Assembly (NCBI GenBank): GCA_039920305.1
Contig: JBDSEA010000107.1
Location: 1-18,185, forward strand
DNA length: 18,185 bases
From: DASRAJ01 sp039920305
Lineage (GTDB): Bacteria; Bacteroidota; Bacteroidia; Chitinophagales; UBA10324
Reading direction: 5' to 3'
The stretch's first letter is position 1; each line of letters starts with the position of its first letter. Positions 1-7,809 of this stretch are shown here, one piece after another. Under the pieces are notes generated by a model. It saw only the letters and a program-made list of their open reading frames with translations. It was not told the origin of the DNA and ran no database searches. The position numbers and the translations under genes were made by a program.

Positions 1-344
1 GAAAGATAGTGGTGTTTGATGTTCTTAAAAATTTCAAAAAGATTGAAATAAGCTGATCCGGAAAAAAAAAGAGATGGTATATCAGTTTCAATTTTAGGCC
101 AATCTTTGTACAGTAACGGTGTGCCATTGATTGCTTCTTCTGATACCGAAAGTTATAACCATAACTCATCCCGATATAAAGATCATTATGGAAGATTGTA
201 ACCACCCATGCTGAAAACCTTTTCAGGTATTTCTCGTATCAAATTAATTGCCGGAAGCATATTTCAAAATACAAGAAAAATTTTGCCTTCCGGCTTCTTT
301 TTCGGAATTTAGCTGCATATGATTCACCAAAAAATTATTTACTC
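1..344. other. gene-free left edge
   Basis: Both strands are broken by frequent stop codons and I see no coding region, tRNA-like fold or repeat array here. The only structure I can support is a hairpin near 250-303, listed separately. The rest is AT-rich sequence that probably holds the 3' flank of a gene left of the window and the promoter of the sulfotransferase gene starting at 345. No clear TAnnTTTG -7 element was found before that gene. Confidence 0.6.
250..303 (+). terminator. possible terminator hairpin
   Basis: GCCGGAAG at 250-257 pairs with CTTCCGGC at 287-294, giving an 8-bp GC-rich stem, followed directly by a pyrimidine run (TTCTTTTTC, 295-303). The loop is long (about 29 nt) and AT-rich, which weakens the call. 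It would end transcription of a gene lying left of the window, or form structure in the leader of the downstream gene. Confidence 0.4.
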
Positions 345-2435
345 ATGACACGATTTATTATTCAATCATTCCTTGTGATATTATTGCTTATTGGGCAAAT
401 ATTATTCGCAGCCGCGCAATATCAATATATATCTCCCCAGCCGGATTCAAAATATCATAACCCATCCACCAATATAATCCTTAGAAATGGAAATCTTGTT
501 GATGAATCATCACTCACAACAAAGGATATTTTTAATGTCGTGGGGAGCTTGAGTGGGGAACATCCTTGTAAAGTTAAACTGGCGGAAAAGGGAAAAACAA
601 TCATACTGCAGCCGGAACAGCCATTTACTCATGGTGAAACGGTTTCCGTAACTATTGGGAATGGAATTCAAACGGCCTCCCGCCAGAAAATCGAAGGGAT
701 ATCCTTCAATTTTAATATTCGTCAGGCAAAAACGGCTGAAGAAAATCAGCGAATAGCTTCTCAAATGAGCCAGTTATATCTTGAGGAATACGGAGCTTAC
801 AATACACGCTCACCCCAGCCTCCGCCAGCTCCGGGCTTCCCGAGCTTTACCATTGATACCAATGTGAATCCTGCTCCCGGAGTGGTTTTCTGGAGTAATT
901 TCAATTTTTTCACCGGGCTGGATGATCATTACTGCATCATAAAAAGTAACGGTGATTCAGTTTTTGGAAAATACGATACAATAATTTACAATGATTTCGA
1001 TCTGAACAAGAATGGTTACCCCACCGTTTACAATGATAAGGATTCTGCATTCCTTGTTCTGGATTCCAATTACTATCGGATTGCCAAATATCAGATGGGC
1101 AATGGATACAAGGCGGACCCCCACGAGTTCATCATTGATCCTGATGGTACGCACTTTATGCTCGCATATGACCCTGAGATTGTCGACATGACCGTTTATA
1201 ATTCAACCTATCAGCCCAATGCTACTGTGATTGGCTGTATATTCCAGGTGCTTGACAATAATAATAATGTCATTTTCCAATGGCGCTCATGGGATCATTA
1301 TTCGATTCTCGACGGTGACCACATCAATTTTGCCCTGGGAGTAATTGATTATTGTCATGCTAACAGCATTGAACCGGATAATGATGGTAACCTGATCATT
1401 TCATGCAGAAACATGAGTGAATTAACCAAGGTAGAGCGCAGTACCGGAAACATTTTATGGAGGTGGGGCGGCTTAAACAATCAATTTACTTTTATCAATG
1501 ATTCAGCTAAATTTTCGTATCAGCATGATGCGCGCAGGATTTCCAATGGTAATGTTACACTCTTTGATAATGGGAATTACCATGTTCCGGCACGGTCATA
1601 TGGCAAGGAATACATTCTTGATGAAGTGAACAAGACAGCCACGCTCACATGGAAATATTCACGTGCCATAAGTGGTGGTAATTTATATGCTAAAGCAATG
1701 GGAAACATGCAGCGGCTTCCCAATGGCAATAATTTTATCTGCTGGGGACTTGCATTAAATCAGCCGACTGCGCCAAAAATAACCGAGCTAGATATTAATG
1801 ATAATATTGTTTGGGAATTGAGTCTTGATGTTTCTGAAGCCATTTATCGTGCTCACCGCCATGAGTGGGAGCCATGCGCACGGCCTTCTGCAACCAAAAT
1901 TTATGTTGATGCTATTACTGCTACTACCGCAAAAGTACGCTGGCTGGGTGCTAGCAATGCAACTTCATATGATGTTCAGTACAGAAAGTCTGGATTGAAT
2001 AACTGGAAATTTAGAACTACTAATACCACTGACAAGAAATTAAAAAACCTGATTCCGGATCAAACCTATGAGTATAGGATCAGGAGCCATTGCAGTAACA
2101 TTGCTACTGCAATTTCAGGGTACACGTCTATTCTTACCTTCAAAACATTACCCTTAAAGGAAATACTTACTGCAGAAACTTTTAATCCTTCATTTATCGT
2201 GTATCCCAATCCTGCTGTTGATAACATACAGATTCAGGTTAACAGCACTGAGAATTCACCTCTTACAGTTACAATTTATGATATGATGGGAAGAATAGCT
2301 TTTGTTAAAAAAGGGAATATTGAAGCGGGAACCCAGGTATTTGACTATAGTGTAAACGGGTTAGCTTCCGGAATTTATATGGTGGAAATGAAAACATCGG
2401 GCAATAAAGTAGTAAGGAAAATTGTGAAGGAATAA
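345..2435 (+). CDS. secreted arylsulfate sulfotransferase-like protein, T9SS substrate (copy 1)
   Basis: The protein is 696 aa. Seen: an N-terminal signal peptide (about 1-24, ending AAAQ); a bacterial Ig-like (SbsA/Big_5 type) domain at about 28-127; an arylsulfotransferase beta-propeller region at about 165-510; a fibronectin type III domain at about 512-602; and a C-terminal T9SS sorting domain at about 615-696, opening with YPNPAVD and ending KIVKE. By motif, H260 (PHEF), H338 and N340 (HANS), R355 (SCRN) and H394 (QHDAR) correspond to E. coli AssT H252, H356, N358, R374 and the sulfo-accepting H436, so the active site looks intact. Family enzymes move sulfate between phenolic sulfate esters without PAPS. 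The T9SS tail predicts export across the outer membrane to the surface or medium. The natural donor and acceptor are unknown. A close paralog follows 139 bp downstream. The alternative reading is a non-catalytic propeller. Confidence 0.82.
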   Translation: MTRFIIQSFLVILLLIGQILFAAAQYQYISPQPDSKYHNPSTNIILRNGNLVDESSLTTKDIFNVVGSLSGEHPCKVKLAEKGKTIILQPEQPFTHGETVSVTIGNGIQTASRQKIEGISFNFNIRQAKTAEENQRIASQMSQLYLEEYGAYNTRSPQPPPAPGFPSFTIDTNVNPAPGVVFWSNFNFFTGLDDHYCIIKSNGDSVFGKYDTIIYNDFDLNKNGYPTVYNDKDSAFLVLDSNYYRIAKYQMGNGYKADPHEFIIDPDGTHFMLAYDPEIVDMTVYNSTYQPNATVIGCIFQVLDNNNNVIFQWRSWDHYSILDGDHINFALGVIDYCHANSIEPDNDGNLIISCRNMSELTKVERSTGNILWRWGGLNNQFTFINDSAKFSYQHDARRISNGNVTLFDNGNYHVPARSYGKEYILDEVNKTATLTWKYSRAISGGNLYAKAMGNMQRLPNGNNFICWGLALNQPTAPKITELDINDNIVWELSLDVSEAIYRAHRHEWEPCARPSATKIYVDAITATTAKVRWLGASNATSYDVQYRKSGLNNWKFRTTNTTDKKLKNLIPDQTYEYRIRSHCSNIATAISGYTSILTFKTLPLKEILTAETFNPSFIVYPNPAVDNIQIQVNSTENSPLTVTIYDMMGRIAFVKKGNIEAGTQVFDYSVNGLASGIYMVEMKTSGNKVVRKIVKE

Positions 2436-2574
2436 AGGAGCGTTACAATCTGTGGAATAGGCTATTGATCCGGCAACAGCATCTGATCCTTGTATGTCCG
2501 GGCAACTGAAATTTCACAATACTTTATTTGATACGGTAATTTCAGGAAATTAATAAAATAAAACTCTCATTGAA

Positions 2575-4662
2575 ATGACACAGCATTACCGGCAGTTTTT
2601 ACTTGTCATATGCATGTACGTGATTAGCTTCCCGCTTTATGCTCAATTTGAATCCATTAGCCCTGTTCCCGGCTCCCGGCATCACAATCCGGAAGAAACA
2701 ATCATCTTATGCAGCCAATATCCTCTCGATGAAAGTTCAATACACGTGCGGGACTTATTCTCCATTACCGGCTCAGCTACAGGTGAGCACATATTTGAAG
2801 TAAAACTTGTTGAAGACCTGCGAACAATCATTTTAAAACCCGTTACCCCGTTTACTGAAGGTGAGGCAGTGCTTGTTGAAATAGGTGAGGGTATTGAAAC
2901 ATCGAAAGGCGAAAAGATTGCAGGTCTATCTTTCGGGTTTTCTATACATGATATTCGTAGCGAAGAAGACAAGAACCGCATCGCGTCTCAAATGAAAGAG
3001 CTTTATGAAAGTGAGTTTGGCAAAATCGGCACTGATTACATCCGGGATATGGCTGGTGAGCCTTCTTTCCCTGAATTTACCATTAACAAAAACAACAATC
3101 CCGCTGCAGGAAAAATTTTCTTTCACAATTTCACCTTCGTAAACAATAATGACAGTCATTATTGCATTATAAAAAACAATGGCGATTCAGTATTCGGCAA
3201 ATTTGATACAGTACGATTCTGGGGGTTCGATATAAATCACAATGGATATCTCACACTCAACGACCGTCATGATACATCATGGGTTATGCTCGATTCTAAT
3301 TACAAGCCTGTCGCGACATACAAAATGGGTAATGGGTATGCAGTGGATGCCCATGAGTTTCAGATTTTTCCGGATGGCCACAGGTACATGATGGCTTATG
3401 ATCCACAGATTGTTGACATGACTGTTTACGATCCGGGTTATCAATCCAATGCAACAGTTATCGGATTGGTGATACAGGAACTGGATGAGGCGGATAATGT
3501 GCTCTTTCAATGGAGAAGCTGGGATCATTTCGAGATAACAGACTGTGACCATGTAAATCTTGCCTTTAGTATCATTGATGCTGTGCATGGTAATTCCATT
3601 GAAGTGCTCACAGATGGAAATATTCTGATTTCATCGCGTCACCTTTCTGAGATCACCAAGATAAATCGTGCAACCGGTAATATAATATGGCGCATGGGTG
3701 GAAAAAACAATCAATTCACTTTTATAGACGACCCTGATGGCTTTAGTTTTCAGCATGATGCACGCAAACTAAGTAACGGGAACATCACCCTTTTTGATAA
3801 TGGTAATTATCATGTACCTGCGCGCTCATGGGCAAAAGAATATAAGGTTGATGAAGTGAATAAAACTGCTACGCTTGTTTGGAGCTTCAGCAGGACAGTT
3901 GATGGAAATAATCTTTACGCAAATGCTCTGGGAAGTGTTCAAAGGCTTTCAGGCGGAAATACTTTTATCTGCTGGGGCAATATCAATGGGAATGGTTTTC
4001 CAAATATTACCGAGGTTAATGCGAATAAAGATATTGTGTGGGAACTGGAGCTTGCGGGCAGTGATCAGGCAATTTACCGATCACGCAAGCATGGCTGGCA
4101 GCCCTGTGCCCGGCCTTCTGAATCGGAAATTTATGCGAGCAATATCACACCAACCACGGCAAAGATTCACTGGAATGCGGCCACAAATGCTACATCATAC
4201 GAAGTACAATATCATAAAACAGGAAATGTTACGTGGAAATCCAAAACAACCTCCGGCTTATACAAGAAGCTAAAAAATCTTACCCCCAATAAAACCTATG
4301 AGTATAAGATCAAGAGTAAATGCACTGATGTGTCTGAGCCTGCATCTGCATGGACTTCCATCAAGACATTCACTTCAGATCCTTTAAAAGAAATCCTCAA
4401 TGAACCGGCAATTTCTAAATTCAATCTGTATCCTAATCCTGCAAATGATCATCTGCAGATAGATATAACTATGGATCAAGCCCAGCTTATCACTGTAACC
4501 TTTTATGATATTACAGGGAAAAGGATTTTCCATCAGCCACAAAATCTAAATGCCGGAAAGCAATTACTAACATTTGAGATAACTACATTCCCTCCTGGAA
4601 TTTACGCAGCTGAATTGATCAGTGGAACAGGAAGAACTATACGGAAATTTGTTAAAGAATAA
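2575..4662 (+). CDS. secreted arylsulfate sulfotransferase-like protein, T9SS substrate (copy 2)
   Basis: This 695-aa paralog of the preceding gene has the same domain order: signal peptide (about 1-23, ending LYAQ), Ig-like domain at about 25-125, arylsulfotransferase propeller at about 165-510, fibronectin III at about 512-600, and T9SS sorting tail at about 615-695 (LYPNPAND to KFVKE). The presumed active-site residues fall at exactly the same numbers as in copy 1: H260, H338, N340, R355 and H394. The two copies are close along their whole length and differ most in the signal peptide, the Ig-like domain and the sorting tail, which points to an old tandem duplication with both copies kept functional. 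The 139-bp gap shows no strong terminator, so co-transcription is possible. Different substrate preference is an inference only. Confidence 0.82.
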   Translation: MTQHYRQFLLVICMYVISFPLYAQFESISPVPGSRHHNPEETIILCSQYPLDESSIHVRDLFSITGSATGEHIFEVKLVEDLRTIILKPVTPFTEGEAVLVEIGEGIETSKGEKIAGLSFGFSIHDIRSEEDKNRIASQMKELYESEFGKIGTDYIRDMAGEPSFPEFTINKNNNPAAGKIFFHNFTFVNNNDSHYCIIKNNGDSVFGKFDTVRFWGFDINHNGYLTLNDRHDTSWVMLDSNYKPVATYKMGNGYAVDAHEFQIFPDGHRYMMAYDPQIVDMTVYDPGYQSNATVIGLVIQELDEADNVLFQWRSWDHFEITDCDHVNLAFSIIDAVHGNSIEVLTDGNILISSRHLSEITKINRATGNIIWRMGGKNNQFTFIDDPDGFSFQHDARKLSNGNITLFDNGNYHVPARSWAKEYKVDEVNKTATLVWSFSRTVDGNNLYANALGSVQRLSGGNTFICWGNINGNGFPNITEVNANKDIVWELELAGSDQAIYRSRKHGWQPCARPSESEIYASNITPTTAKIHWNAATNATSYEVQYHKTGNVTWKSKTTSGLYKKLKNLTPNKTYEYKIKSKCTDVSEPASAWTSIKTFTSDPLKEILNEPAISKFNLYPNPANDHLQIDITMDQAQLITVTFYDITGKRIFHQPQNLNAGKQLLTFEITTFPPGIYAAELISGTGRTIRKFVKE

Positions 4663-4687
4663 TCAGGAGTTCTGAAATTCATGATTA

Positions 4688-5155
4688 TCAACCTTGAGAC
4701 ATCTGCTGGGATGAAAGCTTCATAAGCGCCCAAACCATTCCTGCCAGAACTTCGTTCGCATTCTCCTTGGTTAGATTAGCATTCAATTGCGTGCGTGTTT
4801 TCTCCCAGAGATCAGTAGCATCCATCGTTGGAATACAATAGTATTCGGCGTAGCGGGTTGCGCTGTGATCCTTCTTTCCATAGATCGCCATAATTGCGCA
4901 AGGCTTTGTATCCGTACCTCGGTATAAGCCGATAAATCGGAATCCCCGGGTCCCATCAGAGAATGTGGCCGCCCACTCACCGATTTCTTTAAGCACATAC
5001 CCCTGCTTCATATCCAGCCCGCCTTCAAGCTGCATTTTATATCCCCGGGTCACGTAATCATATTCTTCCTGTGTAGTAGTTTGTGCATGTAATTGAGTCA
5101 ACCCTGCGCTCAATATAAATAGTGTGGTAACTATTAGAATTTTAATTCTTTTCAT
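4688..5155 (-). CDS. small exported protein of unknown function
   Basis: I do not recognise the family. The frame is open from 5188, but I place the start at the ATG at 5155 because it begins with a clean signal peptide (MKRIKILIV, then a hydrophobic stretch ending LHAQ). This gives 155 aa. The mature part is a compact soluble domain rich in aromatic and charged residues (GYKMQLEGG, WAATFSDGTRGFRF, YCIP) with a helical end of about 40 residues. There is no lipobox, membrane helix or T9SS tail, so a periplasmic location is most likely. It converges on the second sulfotransferase gene and diverges from the HD-PycTM gene. The upstream start at 5188 is not excluded. Confidence 0.7.
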   Translation of the reverse strand: MKRIKILIVTTLFILSAGLTQLHAQTTTQEEYDYVTRGYKMQLEGGLDMKQGYVLKEIGEWAATFSDGTRGFRFIGLYRGTDTKPCAIMAIYGKKDHSATRYAEYYCIPTMDATDLWEKTRTQLNANLTKENANEVLAGMVWALMKLSSQQMSQG

Positions 5156-5187
5156 GGTGATTGATTTGGTTTTTAATTTAGGTATCA

Positions 5188-5206
5188 TTGGCTAAAATAA
5201 AGCCAA
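5188..5206. promoter_or_regulatory. short inverted repeat upstream of 4688-5155 gene
   Basis: TTGGCT at 5188-5193 and AGCCAA at 5201-5206 form 6-bp perfect arms around a 7-nt AT-rich spacer. It lies 33 bp upstream of the preferred start of the minus-strand gene, so it may be a small operator or a leader hairpin. The arms are short and chance occurrence is possible. Confidence 0.25.
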
Positions 5207-5263
5207 AACAATAATTTGAGCAAGGAAATTTAAAACCAGAGGAATTCAAAAAATGTAGCAAAC

Positions 5264-5288
5264 TGATTTTAGCACTCTGTTAAAATCA
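5264..5288. promoter_or_regulatory. 25-bp near-perfect palindrome, candidate operator
   Basis: The left arm TGATTTTAGCA (5264-5274) and right arm TGTTAAAATCA (5278-5288) are inverted repeats matching at 10 of 11 positions around the 3-nt centre CTC. The palindrome ends 18 bp before the candidate -7 element at 5307-5313, so it covers the place where the -33 contact would be. It is upstream of the expected transcription start, which fits a DNA operator better than an RNA hairpin. A dimeric regulator bound here would be expected to control the HD-PycTM gene, and possibly the divergent gene. Confidence 0.5.
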
Positions 5289-5306
5289 ACTCCCCAAGAA
5301 ACTTTT

Positions 5307-5313
5307 TACTTTG
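5307..5313 (+). promoter_or_regulatory. candidate -7 element of the HD-PycTM gene
   Basis: TACTTTG followed by C resembles the Bacteroidota -7 element TAnnTTTG with one base fewer. The same 8-mer TACTTTGC stands in front of the DUF4294 gene. The ATG is 22 nt downstream, so the leader would be about 15-20 nt. No TTG -33 box is visible because the palindrome occupies that position. Confidence 0.45.
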
Positions 5314-5335
5314 CACCCCTGTAAGAAGCAATACT

Positions 5336-6577
5336 ATGAAGCCAACACCGATTTTACAAAAAGCACAGGAATATGTCTTTAATCTTATGCGGGAAAAACT
5401 TCCTGCCAATCACATATACCATAATTTCCATCACACCTCAGAAGTTGCAGGGATGGCTGAAGAAGTAGCTGAAGGAGTGGACTTTTCAAAAGAAGATACT
5501 GAGATCGTATTGCTTGCAGCCTGGTTTCACGATGTGGGCTTTATTGAATCAGATGAAGGTCATGAGGAGAAGAGTAAGGAAATTGCAGAAAAATTCATGA
5601 GAGAAAATCTTTACCCGGAGGAGAAAATTCAAAAAGTTCTGAGCTGCATTGATGCTACGAAATATCCGCAGCAACCCAAAAATCTGCTCGAATATGTACT
5701 ATGTGATGCGGATCTTTCCGGAATTGCAAGCAAAAAATATTTTGATAAGGCAAACTTGCTTCGGAAAGAAATAGAGCTGGTAAAGGGCAAAACAGTTTCA
5801 GATATGGAATGGTATAATTCTGAAATTACCTTTCTCGCCAATCATAAATACCACACACAGTTTGCACACCTTAATTTTGATAAGCGAAAGAATGATCATA
5901 TAATTGAGTTGAGAAATAAGCTGGTAGAACTCGAATCAGATGAAACCAGGCAGCAGCTAAAAAAATCAGAGAAGGAAAAAATAAAGGAGGAGAAAGAAAG
6001 GCGGCCGGATCGCGGTATTGAAACAATGTTTCGCATTACCGTAAGCAATCACATGAATCTTTCTCAAATGGCAGATAACAAGGCTAACTTTTTACTCACT
6101 ATAAATGGTTTAATACTTTCATTCGCCATTGGAAATGTGCTCTCAAAGCTGGATGTTACCACTAACCGGTTCTTGCTGGTACCTACCGGAATATTGATGT
6201 TAGTTTGCCTGGCCTCCATCATTTTTTCCATTCTTTCAACCCGGCCACAAGTTACCGAAGGTAAATTTACCAGAGAGGATATTCAAAGCAAGAATACCAA
6301 CCTTCTTTTTTTCGGAAACTTTTACAATATGAGCATGGAGGACTTTGACTGGGGATTTAATGAAATGATGAAAGACCGGGGCTTTCTGTATGGAAGCCTT
6401 ATAAAGGATCTTTATTTTCTGGGCAAGGTGCTGGGTAGAAAGTATAAATTACTCAGAATTGCTTACACAATTTTCATGTTCGGAATTGTAATAAGTGTGC
6501 TTTCCTACATTGGTAGCTATATTTATTATTTCAATCAAATGCAAAACACAGGACAACCAATTTTCCCGACCCAGTAG
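5336..6577 (+). CDS. HD phosphohydrolase fused to Pycsar-effector-type (PycTM/DUF5706) membrane domain
   Basis: The protein is 413 aa. The N-terminal HD domain (about 8-180) shows YHNFHH (28-33), FHD (64-66) and CDAD (123-126), giving probable metal ligands H33, H65, D66 and D126, with H29 in the place of the general acid in YHNxxH phosphodiesterases. A charged coiled-coil linker (about 183-226) leads to a domain opening RGIETMFR...MADNKANFLL (227-255), which I recognise as the Bacteroidota Pycsar-effector type. Hydrophobic segments at about 253-270, 279-299 and 373-396 anchor it in the inner membrane. Standalone PycTM proteins are membrane effectors activated by cyclic CMP or UMP in anti-phage Pycsar systems. 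No nucleotide cyclase is present in this window, so the fusion may work alone or with a distant partner. Whether the HD domain hydrolyses a cyclic nucleotide or another phosphoester is not known. The SixA-like gene follows 71 bp downstream. Confidence 0.8.
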   Translation: MKPTPILQKAQEYVFNLMREKLPANHIYHNFHHTSEVAGMAEEVAEGVDFSKEDTEIVLLAAWFHDVGFIESDEGHEEKSKEIAEKFMRENLYPEEKIQKVLSCIDATKYPQQPKNLLEYVLCDADLSGIASKKYFDKANLLRKEIELVKGKTVSDMEWYNSEITFLANHKYHTQFAHLNFDKRKNDHIIELRNKLVELESDETRQQLKKSEKEKIKEEKERRPDRGIETMFRITVSNHMNLSQMADNKANFLLTINGLILSFAIGNVLSKLDVTTNRFLLVPTGILMLVCLASIIFSILSTRPQVTEGKFTREDIQSKNTNLLFFGNFYNMSMEDFDWGFNEMMKDRGFLYGSLIKDLYFLGKVLGRKYKLLRIAYTIFMFGIVISVLSYIGSYIYYFNQMQNTGQPIFPTQ

Positions 6578-6648
6578 AATCCGGCTGTATTGAATCACCC
6601 TGAAAAGATTGAGGATATTTACAACACCATTATTTCAATAGTTTTTTG

Positions 6649-7158
6649 ATGAAACAACTTTTTCTTGTTCGCCACGCCAAATCAAGCTGGAAAGATGCAT
6701 CCCTTGACGATCATGATCGTCCACTCGGAAAACGCGGTAAGCGTGATGCCCCCTTTATGGCAAAAATTTTACTTGATAAAAAAATTAAGGTTGATCAAAT
6801 TGTATCCAGTACTGCATTGCGTGCGCTAAGCACAGCAAAGGAATTTGCGAAAAAGCTGGATATCAAAAAAGGGAAAATTGTGACAGTTGCTGAATTATAT
6901 GGCGCTGAGCTGAATAAACTGCTTGATTATATCAAATCAACCGACGACTCTTATAATTCATTAATGCTTTTCGGGCATAACCCCGAAATCACAGCTCTGA
7001 CAAATTATTTAACAGAAGCCAATATTGATAATATTCCTACTTGTGGTATTGCAGCAGTTGATTTTGAAATAACTCATTGGAGCGGGATAGGTGCTGCCGA
7101 AGGGAAATTGCGCTTTTTTGAATACCCCAAGCTGCATTTGAAAGATTCGCCTGAATAA
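6649..7158 (+). CDS. SixA-like histidine phosphatase family protein
   Basis: The protein is 169 aa from the ATG at 6649; a TTG three bases earlier adds only one residue and is less likely. The start MKQLFLVRHAKSSW carries the RH signature with H9 as the residue that becomes phosphorylated. DRPLGKRGKRDA (about 24-35), SSTALRALSTA and LFGHNPE give the other arginines and the second catalytic histidine of the superfamily. This matches the short SixA-type branch, which acts on phosphohistidine in E. coli. The real substrate here is unknown because the family is broad. It may share a transcript with the upstream HD-PycTM gene, since no terminator is seen between them, but a functional link is only inference. 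Confidence 0.85.
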   Translation: MKQLFLVRHAKSSWKDASLDDHDRPLGKRGKRDAPFMAKILLDKKIKVDQIVSSTALRALSTAKEFAKKLDIKKGKIVTVAELYGAELNKLLDYIKSTDDSYNSLMLFGHNPEITALTNYLTEANIDNIPTCGIAAVDFEITHWSGIGAAEGKLRFFEYPKLHLKDSPE

Positions 7159-7181
7159 ATTTGGTTAAAACCACAATGAAA

Positions 7182-7188
7182 TATTTTG
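7182..7188 (+). promoter_or_regulatory. candidate promoter of the ECF sigma gene
   Basis: TATTTTG resembles the Bacteroidota -7 element with one base fewer, and TTTG at 7160-7163 lies 18 bp upstream, near the usual -33 distance. The start codon is 45 nt downstream. The same 7-mer occurs before the EGF-like lipoprotein gene. Confidence 0.4.
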
Positions 7189-7233
7189 CAATGCAACTAA
7201 TCTTCTTAATTTTAAGTCAGTAAACTATCGCAC

Positions 7234-7809
7234 ATGCGATTCTGGGGAAAGGAAAAAATTAACGAGGAAGATTTAATTACCGGCTGTATTCACGGCGATC
7301 GTAAAATGCAGGAGGAATTATACAAAGCATTTGCTCCTAAGATGTTTGTGATTTGTCTTCGGTATGCCGGCAGCTATCCGGAAGCTGAGGATATGGTGCA
7401 GGATGGTTTCATACGGGCTTACAGTAAGCTTAATACTTTTCGCAGGGAAGGTTCTTTTGAAGGATGGATGAAGCGTATATTCATTAATACTGCTATTGAA
7501 GGATATAGAAAGAGCAAGAGTATGAGCAGCACGATGGAGGTGGAAGAATTGAAAAATGATTTAGTTCATCAGGATGATTTTCATCATCTTGCCGCATCTG
7601 ACTTACTCAAAATGGTTCAGGCCCTTTCACCCGGATACAGAACTGTATTTAATCTTTATGCGATAGAAGGTTTTACCCATCAGGAAATTGCCGATATTCT
7701 TGGCATAAACGTGGGAACATCCAAATCACAGCTTGCACGGGCAAGATACCTGCTGCAGAAAATGGTACTGAATTCACAAAAGATTAACCGTTATGCCGCT
7801 GTATTCTGA
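7234..7809 (+). CDS. ECF-type RNA polymerase sigma factor
   Basis: The protein is 191 aa. Region 2 (about 24-95) contains the family pattern AEDMVQDGFIRAYSKL (51-66) followed by FEGWMKRIFINTA, and region 4 (about 122-176) contains the helix-turn-helix sequence HQEIADILGINVGTSKS. There is no region 3 and no extra C-terminal domain, so it is a minimal group 4 sigma factor. Its last 17 bases overlap the start of the next gene, which looks like its membrane-bound anti-sigma partner, so the two are probably translationally coupled and made in fixed ratio. ECF genes of this kind often activate their own promoter. The regulated genes cannot be read from this window. Confidence 0.93.
   Translation: MRFWGKEKINEEDLITGCIHGDRKMQEELYKAFAPKMFVICLRYAGSYPEAEDMVQDGFIRAYSKLNTFRREGSFEGWMKRIFINTAIEGYRKSKSMSSTMEVEELKNDLVHQDDFHHLAASDLLKMVQALSPGYRTVFNLYAIEGFTHQEIADILGINVGTSKSQLARARYLLQKMVLNSQKINRYAAVF

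Noticed and set aside
345..2435. PQQ-type quinoprotein dehydrogenase or generic adhesin instead of a sulfotransferase
   Set aside because: The tryptophan docking motifs of PQQ propellers are missing, while the HE, HxNS, R and QHD pattern of the arylsulfotransferase family is present in order.
3875..4273. 132-codon open frame inside the second sulfotransferase gene
   Set aside because: It overlaps a clear multi-domain gene on the same strand in another frame and its translation shows no recognisable domain or start context.
5269..5277. TTAGCACTC, identical to the left half of the HrcA CIRCE element
   Set aside because: The right half GAGTGCTAA is absent at the required 9-nt spacing, the site is not before a chaperone gene, and these bases are better explained as part of the 25-bp palindrome.
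5336..6577. A complete Pycsar defence operon
   Set aside because: No nucleotide cyclase lies on either side; the neighbours are an exported unknown protein and a SixA-like phosphatase.
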